64,000 nt of DNA from Mesorhizobium australicum (lineage in GTDB: Bacteria; Pseudomonadota; Alphaproteobacteria; Rhizobiales; Rhizobiaceae): contig NZ_FXBL01000002.1 in assembly GCF_900177325.1 (NCBI RefSeq), forward strand, positions 1 through 64,000, written 5' to 3'. The position numbers and the translations under genes are program-made. Position 1 is the stretch's first letter; each line of letters opens with the position of its first letter. Under the pieces are notes generated by a model. It searched no databases. It saw nothing but the letters and a program-made list of their open reading frames with translations, and was not told the origin of the DNA. Below are positions 24,858 to 32,427 of the stretch, piece by piece.

Positions 24858-25604
24858 CTATTTCGCCTGCTCGATAAGCTGCGTCAGGGTCGCGAGGGGC
24901 ACGGCGCCGCCCAAAATTTGATCGCCCGCGATAAATACCGGCGTGCCGGTGATGCCGAGATCCTGGGCAAGCTGCAGATTGCGATCGACGGTGTCCCGGA
25001 TCGCGGTACCTTCCATATCCGTCTTCAGCCGCTCGACATCGAGACCCACGTTCGCAGCGACCTTGAGAACGACCGCCTCGGTGATCCTGCTCTTCACCTC
25101 GAAAAGAGCCTTGTGAAATTTTGCGTAGCCTCCCTGCAGGTTCGCGGCGAGCGCCGCTTTGGCGGCGAAAACGGAATCCGGGCCGAGGATCGGAAATTCC
25201 TTGTAGGCGATCCGCAGTTGCGGGTCGGCAGCCACGGCCTGCTCCATCACCGGCATCATCTGGCGGCAATAAGGGCAGTTGTAGTCGAAAAACTCGACCA
25301 ACGTGACGCTACCCTCGACATTGCCGCCAACCGGGCTCGCAGGATCGCGAAAGATTTCCTCCGCACGCGCCGTCAATGCTGCCTTGGCGGCATCCTCCTG
25401 GGCCTGCTTCTGGCGCGCGTCATAGGCCTGCAGTGCTTCGACCACGGCTTCGGGATGAGCGAGGAGGTAGTCGCGAACCCGCTGCTCGAACTCTTCCTTA
25501 GGCATGCTGTCCGCGATCGACTGCTGCTGCCCAGCGAAAAGGCTCAGCAGGAGGGCGAGTGCGAACCAGATAACTGTTCGCGGATGTGTGCGTCTGCTTT
25601 TCAT
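24858..25604 (-). CDS. DsbA-family protein (ScsC/Com1-like)
   Basis: This 248-residue exported protein has a signal peptide (about residues 10-31) and an N-terminal helical extension (MPKEEFEQRVRDYLLAHPEA, near residue 33). A thioredoxin fold with a CPYC active site follows (FFDYNCPYCRQMMP, near residue 110), with cis-proline loop TGTPVFIAG near residue 215. The extension is typical of ScsC-like disulfide isomerases or copper-resistance thiol proteins, in which it mediates oligomerisation. It is probably kept reduced by the CcdA encoded next. Metal stress suggests a role in repairing mis-oxidised periplasmic proteins. Confidence 0.88.
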   Translation of the reverse strand: MKSRRTHPRTVIWFALALLLSLFAGQQQSIADSMPKEEFEQRVRDYLLAHPEAVVEALQAYDARQKQAQEDAAKAALTARAEEIFRDPASPVGGNVEGSVTLVEFFDYNCPYCRQMMPVMEQAVAADPQLRIAYKEFPILGPDSVFAAKAALAANLQGGYAKFHKALFEVKSRITEAVVLKVAANVGLDVERLKTDMEGTAIRDTVDRNLQLAQDLGITGTPVFIAGDQILGGAVPLATLTQLIEQAK

Positions 25605-25673
25605 GGAGTGCTCCTCGAGATTTTGACTTATCCAGCTTCCGTGCTCCGGCGGGTCGATCGGCCGAACTGCCCG

Positions 25674-26363
25674 TCACCCACTCCACAGCCAGTCCCACCA
25701 ACTCCGCATACCGTGCTCGTGAGGGTGTCCGACATCGTTGGTGAGCGCGTTGACAAAAGTGACGAGGTTGACGGGATCGTAGTTGAGACCGTGGAAATTC
25801 GCCTTCCATCGGCCGTCCTTGTCGATGACGTGCGTGACGATGCCGTGCATCTGCAGGCCGTCGTCGGTCTTACTGAACTTGTGGCCGAAGGCTTCCGCCA
25901 GCTTGCGAGTTGTGTCCTCCGGCTGATCCGGCGTCGTGGTCAGGAACAGCCAGTTCGCAATGTCGAGTCCATGCCCGGTCGCGTAATCGCTTAGAACCTG
26001 GGGCGTGTCGTTCGACGGATCGGTCGTGATTGTCACGAACCTTACCCGGTCCTTCATGGGCGTATCGTTTACCATCGCCTTGATCTGCGCGAGCCGCTCG
26101 GTGTGCAGTGGGCAGACGTCGGGGCAGGACGTGTAGATAAAATGCAGGATCAAGATCTTGCCGCGAAGGTCCGCCAGCTGGATCGCACGGCCATCGGATG
26201 ATCGCAGCTTGAAATCCAGCGCCGGCTTGTCGATGACCTGGAAATACTTCTCCTTGTCGCCGAGCATCGCGTCGACTTCGTCGAGCGAGTGGGCTTGCGC
26301 CACGGGTGCGACTGCCGCCATCAGCGCAAGGATGGCGATCCAGATGGTGAAGAGGCGCATCAA
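25674..26363 (-). CDS. SCO1/SenC-family protein (second copy)
   Basis: This 229-residue protein has a signal sequence (about residues 5-24), the SCO copper motif CPDVCP (YTSCPDVCPLHTERL, near residue 80) and the conserved His in MHGIVTHVIDKDG near residue 175. A C-terminal extension ends in HPHEHGMRSWWDWLWSG, a His/Trp-rich tail absent from the SCO at 10523. It may deliver copper to an oxidase or act as a thiol reductase for copper proteins. It lies in the minus-strand series between the DsbA-like gene and a small membrane protein. Confidence 0.9.
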   Translation of the reverse strand: MMRLFTIWIAILALMAAVAPVAQAHSLDEVDAMLGDKEKYFQVIDKPALDFKLRSSDGRAIQLADLRGKILILHFIYTSCPDVCPLHTERLAQIKAMVNDTPMKDRVRFVTITTDPSNDTPQVLSDYATGHGLDIANWLFLTTTPDQPEDTTRKLAEAFGHKFSKTDDGLQMHGIVTHVIDKDGRWKANFHGLNYDPVNLVTFVNALTNDVGHPHEHGMRSWWDWLWSG

Positions 26364-26408
26364 ACCTCCGAGCGTGGCGGGCCTACCGAGGGGCGCACCG
26401 ATTTCACT

Positions 26409-26747
26409 TCAATCACGGCTTGGTCGCAGTTCCCTGGAATTAGGTTCAGCCGGCCCGACCTGCTCGACAGACTCTTTCGATACAGCGTCGGCCGAGCACT
26501 GCTTGCCGGCCATCCGGCTCGCGCAAAGGCTGAGCGCGCACATCGCGGCACAGGGCAGAACTGCGAGAATGAGCGGCGCGATTCCGCCGGCCACCAGCCA
26601 ACCCCAGCCGAACGCAAGACCGGCGACGGAGATGACGGCGGCCAGCACGGCCGGACCGCGCCAGCCGCGAAGGTGGTAGCGAATGGCATGGGAAATATCG
26701 CGGCCGAGCGAAGTATCTGACGTTCGGAAGAGTTTTGCTGTGGTCAT
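26409..26747 (-). CDS. Small membrane protein of unknown function
   Basis: This 112-residue protein has two hydrophobic helices (about residues 29-68) and the cysteines LPCAAMCALSLCASRM at the end of the second. A polar C-terminal tail follows. I do not recognise the family. It lies 11 bases downstream of the TlpA-like gene and 45 bases before the SCO gene, so it is probably part of the same operon. The membrane Cys cluster might take part in copper handling or electron transfer. Confidence 0.6.
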   Translation of the reverse strand: MTTAKLFRTSDTSLGRDISHAIRYHLRGWRGPAVLAAVISVAGLAFGWGWLVAGGIAPLILAVLPCAAMCALSLCASRMAGKQCSADAVSKESVEQVGPAEPNSRELRPSRD

Positions 26748-26758
26748 GTCTCACTCCT

Positions 26759-27283
26759 TTATTTGGTAGCGATGCGATCGCGGATGAACGCCACGACCTC
26801 GGGAGAGTCCCATTCGGCCGGGCCGATCACCCGGCCGATCTCACGCCCCTCACGGTCGATCAGAAGCGTGAGCGGCAAGCCGACGGCGCCGAGGGCGAAC
26901 ATCGCCTTGCTTGACGTGTCGATGTTGAGGGCGAGGTGCTTGACGCCGATCTCGTCAAAGAACTTCCTCACGACTTCCGGTCCCTTGCGATCCACCGACA
27001 GCGCGACGACCTCGAAATCCACACCGCCAAGTTCAGCCTGCAGCCGGTCGAGCGTCGGCATCTCCTTGCGGTACGGGGCGCACCACGTCGCCCAGATGTT
27101 GAGCAGCACGATCTTTCCCGAAAAATCTGCGAGCGTTTTTGGCTGTCCGTCAGCATTCTGGAACGAGATTTCCGGCACCGGCTGCGGCGTGGCATGGCTG
27201 GCAAAGTTGGCCGGAGGCTCGGTGGCTGACGCCTGGATCAAAGCGAGCAACATACCGAACAAAGCGAGAGCCAACGTCTTCAT
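26759..27283 (-). CDS. TlpA-like thioredoxin-fold protein lacking the second active-site Cys
   Basis: This 174-residue exported protein has a signal peptide (about residues 3-20) and a TlpA/ResA-type thioredoxin domain. In the active site the normal WCxPC reads WATWCAPYRKEMP: the second Cys is Tyr (codon TAC at 27071-27073, one base away from TGC). The cis-proline loop is VGLPLTLLIDREGREIG near residue 140. Without the resolving Cys it could not cycle as a normal reductase, though it might act on mixed disulfides or bind metal. The start at 27283 overlaps the CcmG-like stop by 4 bases. A sequencing error cannot be excluded. Confidence 0.85.
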   Translation of the reverse strand: MKTLALALFGMLLALIQASATEPPANFASHATPQPVPEISFQNADGQPKTLADFSGKIVLLNIWATWCAPYRKEMPTLDRLQAELGGVDFEVVALSVDRKGPEVVRKFFDEIGVKHLALNIDTSSKAMFALGAVGLPLTLLIDREGREIGRVIGPAEWDSPEVVAFIRDRIATK

Positions 27284-27891
27284 GGCTGCCGTTCCTTTGC
27301 TTCGATCCTCAGGCGCTCGACGAGCGGCAGAATGGTCTCGTTGAGTTCCTGTTCCGACACCGCGCCGATGCGTTTGTAAACAATGTGTCCATCGGCACTC
27401 ACCACGAAAGTTTCCGGCACGCCGTAGACTCCCCAGTCGATGGCGACGCGACCGTTCAGGCCTGCGCCGGTCCGCGTGTAGGGGTCGCCCATCGTGTCGA
27501 GCCATTGCGCGGCATCGTCGGGTCGGTCTTTATAGTTGAGCCCATGCAACGGCACCTTTCCGCTCGCCGCCAATTGCATGAATACGGGATGTTCCTCGCG
27601 GCAGGCGACGCACCAGGAAGCGAAGACGTTGACCAGCGAGACTTCGTGACGGAGGTCGCCGCTCGACAACCCCAGTGTGCGGCCCTTGACCGGCGGCAGG
27701 CTGAACTCCGGGACGGCCTTGCCGATCAGCGCCGAGGGAATGTCGGCTGCGTTGCGCGTAAGCCCCCATCCTAGCAGGCCTGCAAGCACGGCGAAAAACG
27801 TCACCGGCAAGAGGACGACCAGTCGGCGCCCGACGACGCGGTTGACGGCTGTCGGTTCCACATCAGCTTGAATCTTGCCGCCGGTGGTCAT
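27280..27891 (-). CDS. CcmG/DsbE-like membrane-anchored thiol reductase
   Basis: This 203-residue protein has one N-terminal membrane anchor (about residues 20-42) and a thioredoxin domain with the motif VNVFASWCVACREEHP near residue 88 (WCVAC; most CcmG proteins have WCxxC with Pro). The region VYGVPETFVVSADGHIVYK near residue 160 matches the CcmG substrate-binding loop GVPETF. CcmG reduces apocytochrome c heme-binding thiols. The rest of the ccm system is not in the window, so it may serve other copper or thiol proteins. Its ATG overlaps the stop of a 54-residue membrane protein, and its own stop overlaps the TlpA-like start. Confidence 0.87.
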   Translation of the reverse strand: MTTGGKIQADVEPTAVNRVVGRRLVVLLPVTFFAVLAGLLGWGLTRNAADIPSALIGKAVPEFSLPPVKGRTLGLSSGDLRHEVSLVNVFASWCVACREEHPVFMQLAASGKVPLHGLNYKDRPDDAAQWLDTMGDPYTRTGAGLNGRVAIDWGVYGVPETFVVSADGHIVYKRIGAVSEQELNETILPLVERLRIEAKERQP

Positions 27892-28052
27892 CGGACGCCC
27901 ATACGAGTGGACCAGCGCCCGGTCAGCACGTACCGGCCGAAGGCCGCGATCGCGAGCAACAGGAGCACCGCGACGAGGGGCAGGCCTATAGACAGGATAC
28001 CCATCGCGAGCCAGGCATTGAAGCCGCACTCGAAGATGTCTTTACCCATCAT
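27888..28052 (-). CDS. 54-residue single-helix membrane protein
   Basis: The frame reads MMGKDIFECGFNAWLAMGIL, then a long hydrophobic helix, and ends RYVLTGRWSTRMGVR. The stop (TGA) overlaps the ATG of the CcmG-like gene. Two start codons in a row (28052, 28049) are possible. Its place just before a CcmG-like gene is where ccmD is found in ccm operons, but I see no clear CcmD motif. I name it only by position and topology. Confidence 0.6.
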   Translation of the reverse strand: MMGKDIFECGFNAWLAMGILSIGLPLVAVLLLLAIAAFGRYVLTGRWSTRMGVR

Positions 28053-28059
28053 CGCGTCC

Positions 28060-28608
28060 TCATTCGGTTGAGTAGACGGCAGGTGCCTTGCCGTCCTTGG
28101 TGACTTCGTAAATCGTGAACGGCTCGGTTTTCCCGCCGGCTATGCCGGGAGAGCCCATCGGCATGCCGGGGAGAGCGATGCCGGCGATGTCGGGGCGCTC
28201 GGAGAGCAGCTTTTGAACAGCCTTCACGGGAACGTGCCCATCGACGACATGGCCGTCGATGAACATCGTATGACAGCCCTGGAAGTTCGCGGGGACGCCC
28301 GCCTTGCTGCTGATCCAGGCGAGGTCAATCGTCAGCTTGACCTCGATTTCGAAGCCGTTCTTCCGGAGATAGTGGGCGTAACCGTCACAGCAGTTGCACT
28401 GCGGGTTCTTCACAGAGCGTCGCCTTGTGCGCCTCCTCGGACTGGGCAGACGAGAGCCCTGCGCGCGCGCCGGCTCAGCAGTGAGGCGGATTTCCTGAGG
28501 CGCCGCACCTCGCGCCGGCACCGACCGCAGCGGTGCCGCATGCGCCAGTCCGGCTCCCGCCAGAAGCAGGCTCCAGCGCGACACGGGATAGCTGAAATCA
28601 ATACTCAC
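28060..28608 (-). CDS. DUF411 metal-binding protein with an anomalous N-terminal part
   Basis: The C-terminal 110 residues are a typical DUF411 domain: KNPQCNCCDGYAHYLRKNGF (CxCC motif), FQGCHTMFIDGHVVDGHVPV and LPGMPMGSPGI. These proteins occur in copper-resistance loci, probably bind Cu, and are exported. The preceding part (RLPSPRRRTRRRSV, near residue 60) is Arg-rich and unlike the family. In the other frame the same DNA encodes SSAQSEEAHKATL, which matches the usual lead-in to the KNPQC motif, with a shift at about 28414. This suggests a frameshift, so the protein as read may be incorrect. A paralogue is at 34959-35396. Confidence 0.6.
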   Translation of the reverse strand: MSIDFSYPVSRWSLLLAGAGLAHAAPLRSVPARGAAPQEIRLTAEPARAQGSRLPSPRRRTRRRSVKNPQCNCCDGYAHYLRKNGFEIEVKLTIDLAWISSKAGVPANFQGCHTMFIDGHVVDGHVPVKAVQKLLSERPDIAGIALPGMPMGSPGIAGGKTEPFTIYEVTKDGKAPAVYSTE

Positions 28609-28743
28609 GTTCGACCCTTCCGATCATCGTGGATGCGGAACGCGCCGTCGGCCTTCGACTCTCGGGAACACTCCTCCGATCAGGAAGAGTGCAAAGACGC
28701 GTTCTTTCGCTCGGCTAAGCTGCGTCAGGCAGCAGCCGGAGCG

Positions 28744-29094
28744 TCAGACGATGTCGGTGGTTCGGGGAGGACCGGGATTAGCAGGCGGCTCTGTGCCGTG
28801 AAGCGACGGATAGAGCACCGTGAAGAAGATCGGCACTTCACCGATCGCCATGGGCTCTGCCTGCGGAAGTACGGCAAGGACCGGAGTTACGCAGCCGCTG
28901 ATGCAGATCATAGCTTTGCCGCTGCCGCCGTCCGCCGGCAGACACGCCTTGCAGTCGCCATTGCCCATCGCGCTCATATCGAACGCCATTTTTGCCGCCA
29001 TGTCGGAAGCCTGGACATAAGACGAAGCGATTCCTGCCGTCACGAATATGGCGAGGAACAAAACGAAGACTTGTCGAACCGACCAGTGTCTCAT
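28744..29094 (-). CDS. Small exported Cys-containing protein, C-terminus PPR
   Basis: This 116-residue protein has a signal anchor (about residues 8-28), a cysteine-bearing centre (GDCKACLPADGG and ICISGC) and a Pro-rich end (EPPANPGPPRTTDIV). It resembles in layout the small proteins at 34412, 40804 and 50042: signal, Cys/His patch, and PPR or PPK at the end. This is the pattern of DUF2946-like proteins found with copper genes, so a periplasmic copper-related role is likely. The relationship is my inference from layout. It lies just downstream of cusA on the same strand. Confidence 0.6.
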   Translation of the reverse strand: MRHWSVRQVFVLFLAIFVTAGIASSYVQASDMAAKMAFDMSAMGNGDCKACLPADGGSGKAMICISGCVTPVLAVLPQAEPMAIGEVPIFFTVLYPSLHGTEPPANPGPPRTTDIV

Positions 29095-29253
29095 AGCTGA
29101 CCAAAGATCGCCTTAAACTGTGCCGAAAACAAGTCTGCTTGAGTGCATTGCAACTTCACGTCATCGTCATCGGAAGATTGTGGAAACGACGTTCGTCGGG
29201 ACGCAATTTTGCGGGCTCCGCTGGTTTGGATAGGTTGCTATGCATGGTGTCCA

Positions 29254-32200
29254 CTATTCTGCCGCGAGCTTGAGTTCGCCCGGCATCGTCTGAGGTTGGC
29301 TCTCGGCCACAGCCCGTTCGGGCAGTCGCCAACCCTTCACGATGCCGTAGACCGCCGGGATCACGACGAGCGTCAAAATCGTCGAGGAGATCATGCCGCC
29401 GATCATCGGCACGGCGATGCGCTGCATGACTTCGGAGCCGGTACCGGTGCTCCACAGGATCGGCAACAATCCGGCCATGATGGCGACGACCGTCATCATC
29501 TTCGGCCGAACACGCTCGACCGCGCCGACCATGATCGCCTTGTGCAGATCGGCCCTGGTCAGATGCCTTCGATGATGCTCGGCTTGCTCCTTTGTTTCGT
29601 TCCATGCGTTCTCGAGATAGATCAGCATGATGACTCCGGTCTCCGCCGCAACCCCCGCCAGCGCGATGAAGCCGACGGCGACCGCGACAGAAGTGTTGAA
29701 GCCAAGCCACCACATCATCCAGATGCCGCCGACCAGCGCGAACGGCAGCGACAGCATGACGATAAGCGTCTCTGTGAGCGCCCTGAAGTTGAGGTAGAGC
29801 AGCAGGAAGATCAGCGCCAGCGTCAGCGGCACGACGATCTTCAGGCGCGCCTCGGCGCGCTGCAGATACTCGAACTGCCCGCTCCAGGCGACGGAATACC
29901 CCGGAGGCAATTTGACCTCGGCGGCGACCGCCTGTTGTGCCTCGCTGACATAGCCGCCAAGGTCTCGTCCGGCGATGTCGACGAAGATGTAAACCGCGAG
30001 CTGCCCGTTCTCGGTGCGGATCGAGGTCGCGCCGCGTGTCAGTTCGACCTTGGCGACCTCGCCGAGCGGGACGGAGCCGCCATCCGGCAGCGCGATCTGC
30101 ACTTCGCGCGCGATTGCGTCGGGATCGCTACGGGAGGCCCGTGGATAGCGGATTGCGACGCCATACCTTTCGCGGCCCTCGACCGTCGAGGTGATCGTTT
30201 CGGCGCCGAGCGCCATCGAGATCACGTCCTGGACGTCACCGATGGACAGGCCGTAGCGGCCAAGCGCCATGCGATCTGGCACGATGTCGAGGTAATAGCC
30301 GCCAATCACCCGCTCGGCATAGGCGCTGGACGTGCCGGGCACCGCCCTGAGCACCGCCTCGATCTGACGTGCGACCTTTTCCATCTCGGAAAGATCGGTG
30401 CCATAGACCTTCACGCCGACTGGCGTGCGAATGCCGGTCGACAGCATGTCGATGCGCGCGCGGATCGGCATCGTCCACGCGTTCGAGACGCCGGGAAACT
30501 GTAGCGCCGCGTCCATCTCGGCCTTCAGGCTGTCCGTCGTCACGCCCGGCCGCCACTCCGATTTCGGCTTGAGATTGATGATCGTCTCGAACATCTCCGT
30601 CGGCGCCGGGTCGGTCGCGGTCTGTGCGCGTCCTGCCTTGCCGAAGACGGACTCGACTTCAGGGAACGACTTGATGATGCGGTCCTGCATCTGCATCAGT
30701 TCGGCGGCCTTGGTCACCGACAGGCCCGGCAAAGTCGTTGGCATGTACATCAGCGTGCCCTCATCGAGATTCGGCATGAACTCGCTGCCGAGCTGGCGCG
30801 CCGGCCAGACGGTCGCGACCAAAGCGGCGATGGCGAGCAGGATCGTGAAAGTCTTGGCTTTCAGCACACCTGATATGATCGGCCGATAGAGACCGATCAG
30901 CAGCCGGTTAAGCGGGTTCTTGTGCTCCGGAATGATCCGGCCGCGCACGAACACGACCATCAAAGCCGGCACCAGCGTCACCGACAGCAGCGCCGCCGCT
31001 GCCATCGCGAATGTCTTGGTGAAGGCGAGCGGCCCGAACAGCCTGCCTTCCTGGCTTTCCAGCGTGAAGATTGGCAGGAACGAAACCGTGATGATCAGCA
31101 GGCTGAAGAACAGCGCGGGTCCAACCTCGGCTGCGGCATCGATTAGCACCTGGATGCGTGGCTTTTCGGGGTGCGCCCGTTCAAGATGTTTATGGGCATT
31201 CTCGATCATGACGATCGCGGCGTCGATCATTGCGCCGATTGCGATCGCGATGCCGCCGAGGCTCATGATGTTGGACCCCAGCCCGAGCACCTTCATGGCT
31301 GCGAAGGCCATGAGGATGCCGACCGGCAGCATGATGATGGCGACCAGCGCGCTTCTCACGTGCAGCAGGAAGACGATCGTGACCAGCGCCACGACGATGC
31401 TCTCCTCGACCAGCGTCGACTTCAGCGTTTCGATCGCGGCGTCGATCAGCTTCGAGCGGTCGTAGACCGGAACGATCTCGGTATCCTCGGGCAGGCTTTT
31501 GCCGATCTCGGCGAGCTTCTCTTTGGCATTGTCGATGACGGTCAGCGCATTGGCGCCGACGCGCTGCAGCACGATGCCGCTCGCGACCTCGCCCTCGCCA
31601 TTGAGCTCGGCGATGCCGCGCCGCTCGTCTGCCACGATCTCGACCGAGGCGACGTCACCCAAGCGCAGCGGCACGCCACCGCTCGACTTCAGGGCGATAC
31701 TCTCGATGTCGGCGGTGCTTTTCAGATAGCCGCGCCCGCGCACCATGAACTCGAACTCGGAGATTTCGACCGTGCGGCCGCCGGTGTCCATGTTGCTGGC
31801 GCGGACCGCTTCGCTGATTTCCGAAAGCGTCACGCCCTGGGCCCGCATCCGCGACGGATCGACTACGATCGAGTATTGCTTGACGAAGCCGCCGACGCTG
31901 GCGACCTCCGAAACGCCCTCGGCCTTTGATGCGGCAAAGCGGATGACCCAATCCTGCAGGGATCTGAGTTCGGCGAGCGAGAGTTCTTTGGCAACGACCG
32001 CGTACTGATAAACCCAGCCGACGCCGGTGGCATCCGGTCCAAGCGCCGGCGTAACGCCGTCCGGCAGCCGGCTGGCCGCGGCATTCAGATATTCGAGCAC
32101 GCGGCTGCGCGCCCAGTAAGGATCTGTGCCGTCCTCGAAGATCACATAGACGAAGGATACGCCGAAGAAGGAAAAGCCGCGCACGACCTTCGACTTCGGT

Positions 32201-32427
32201 ACCGTCAGCATCGATGTCGTCAGCGGATACGTGACCTGATCCTCGACGACCTGCGGTGCCTGGCCCGGATAGTCGGTGAGCACGATAACCTGGACGTCGG
32301 AGAGGTCCGGTATGGCGTCGAGTGGCAGTGTTCGTAGCGCGTAGACACCCGCGGCCGAGGCCAGCACAGTGGCGAAGAAGATCAGAACAAGGTTGCGCGC
32401 CGACCAGGCGATGAGATTGCTGATCAT
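29254..32427 (-). CDS. cusA: Heavy-metal RND efflux pump, CusA/CzcA family
   Basis: This 1057-residue inner-membrane pump has the RND layout of 12 helices and two large periplasmic loops. The N-terminal signature LPLDAIPDLSDVQVIVLTDY and the family helix-4 motif GGIAIAIGAMIDAAIVMIEN (Asp for proton relay) near residue 390 are typical of the HME-RND family. The mid-section ARIDMLSTGIRTPVGVKVYG near residue 650 matches CusA, whose Met residues bind Cu(I)/Ag(I). It is coupled to the adaptor gene by a 4-base overlap. With CusB and a TolC-type channel (39036) it would export Cu(I) or Ag(I) through the outer membrane. Confidence 0.93.
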   Translation of the reverse strand: MISNLIAWSARNLVLIFFATVLASAAGVYALRTLPLDAIPDLSDVQVIVLTDYPGQAPQVVEDQVTYPLTTSMLTVPKSKVVRGFSFFGVSFVYVIFEDGTDPYWARSRVLEYLNAAASRLPDGVTPALGPDATGVGWVYQYAVVAKELSLAELRSLQDWVIRFAASKAEGVSEVASVGGFVKQYSIVVDPSRMRAQGVTLSEISEAVRASNMDTGGRTVEISEFEFMVRGRGYLKSTADIESIALKSSGGVPLRLGDVASVEIVADERRGIAELNGEGEVASGIVLQRVGANALTVIDNAKEKLAEIGKSLPEDTEIVPVYDRSKLIDAAIETLKSTLVEESIVVALVTIVFLLHVRSALVAIIMLPVGILMAFAAMKVLGLGSNIMSLGGIAIAIGAMIDAAIVMIENAHKHLERAHPEKPRIQVLIDAAAEVGPALFFSLLIITVSFLPIFTLESQEGRLFGPLAFTKTFAMAAAALLSVTLVPALMVVFVRGRIIPEHKNPLNRLLIGLYRPIISGVLKAKTFTILLAIAALVATVWPARQLGSEFMPNLDEGTLMYMPTTLPGLSVTKAAELMQMQDRIIKSFPEVESVFGKAGRAQTATDPAPTEMFETIINLKPKSEWRPGVTTDSLKAEMDAALQFPGVSNAWTMPIRARIDMLSTGIRTPVGVKVYGTDLSEMEKVARQIEAVLRAVPGTSSAYAERVIGGYYLDIVPDRMALGRYGLSIGDVQDVISMALGAETITSTVEGRERYGVAIRYPRASRSDPDAIAREVQIALPDGGSVPLGEVAKVELTRGATSIRTENGQLAVYIFVDIAGRDLGGYVSEAQQAVAAEVKLPPGYSVAWSGQFEYLQRAEARLKIVVPLTLALIFLLLYLNFRALTETLIVMLSLPFALVGGIWMMWWLGFNTSVAVAVGFIALAGVAAETGVIMLIYLENAWNETKEQAEHHRRHLTRADLHKAIMVGAVERVRPKMMTVVAIMAGLLPILWSTGTGSEVMQRIAVPMIGGMISSTILTLVVIPAVYGIVKGWRLPERAVAESQPQTMPGELKLAAE

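Noticed and set aside
29143..30504. 453-codon plus-strand frame opposite cusA
   Set aside because: Shadow of cusA; Asp/Arg/His-rich low-complexity product with no signal or domain.
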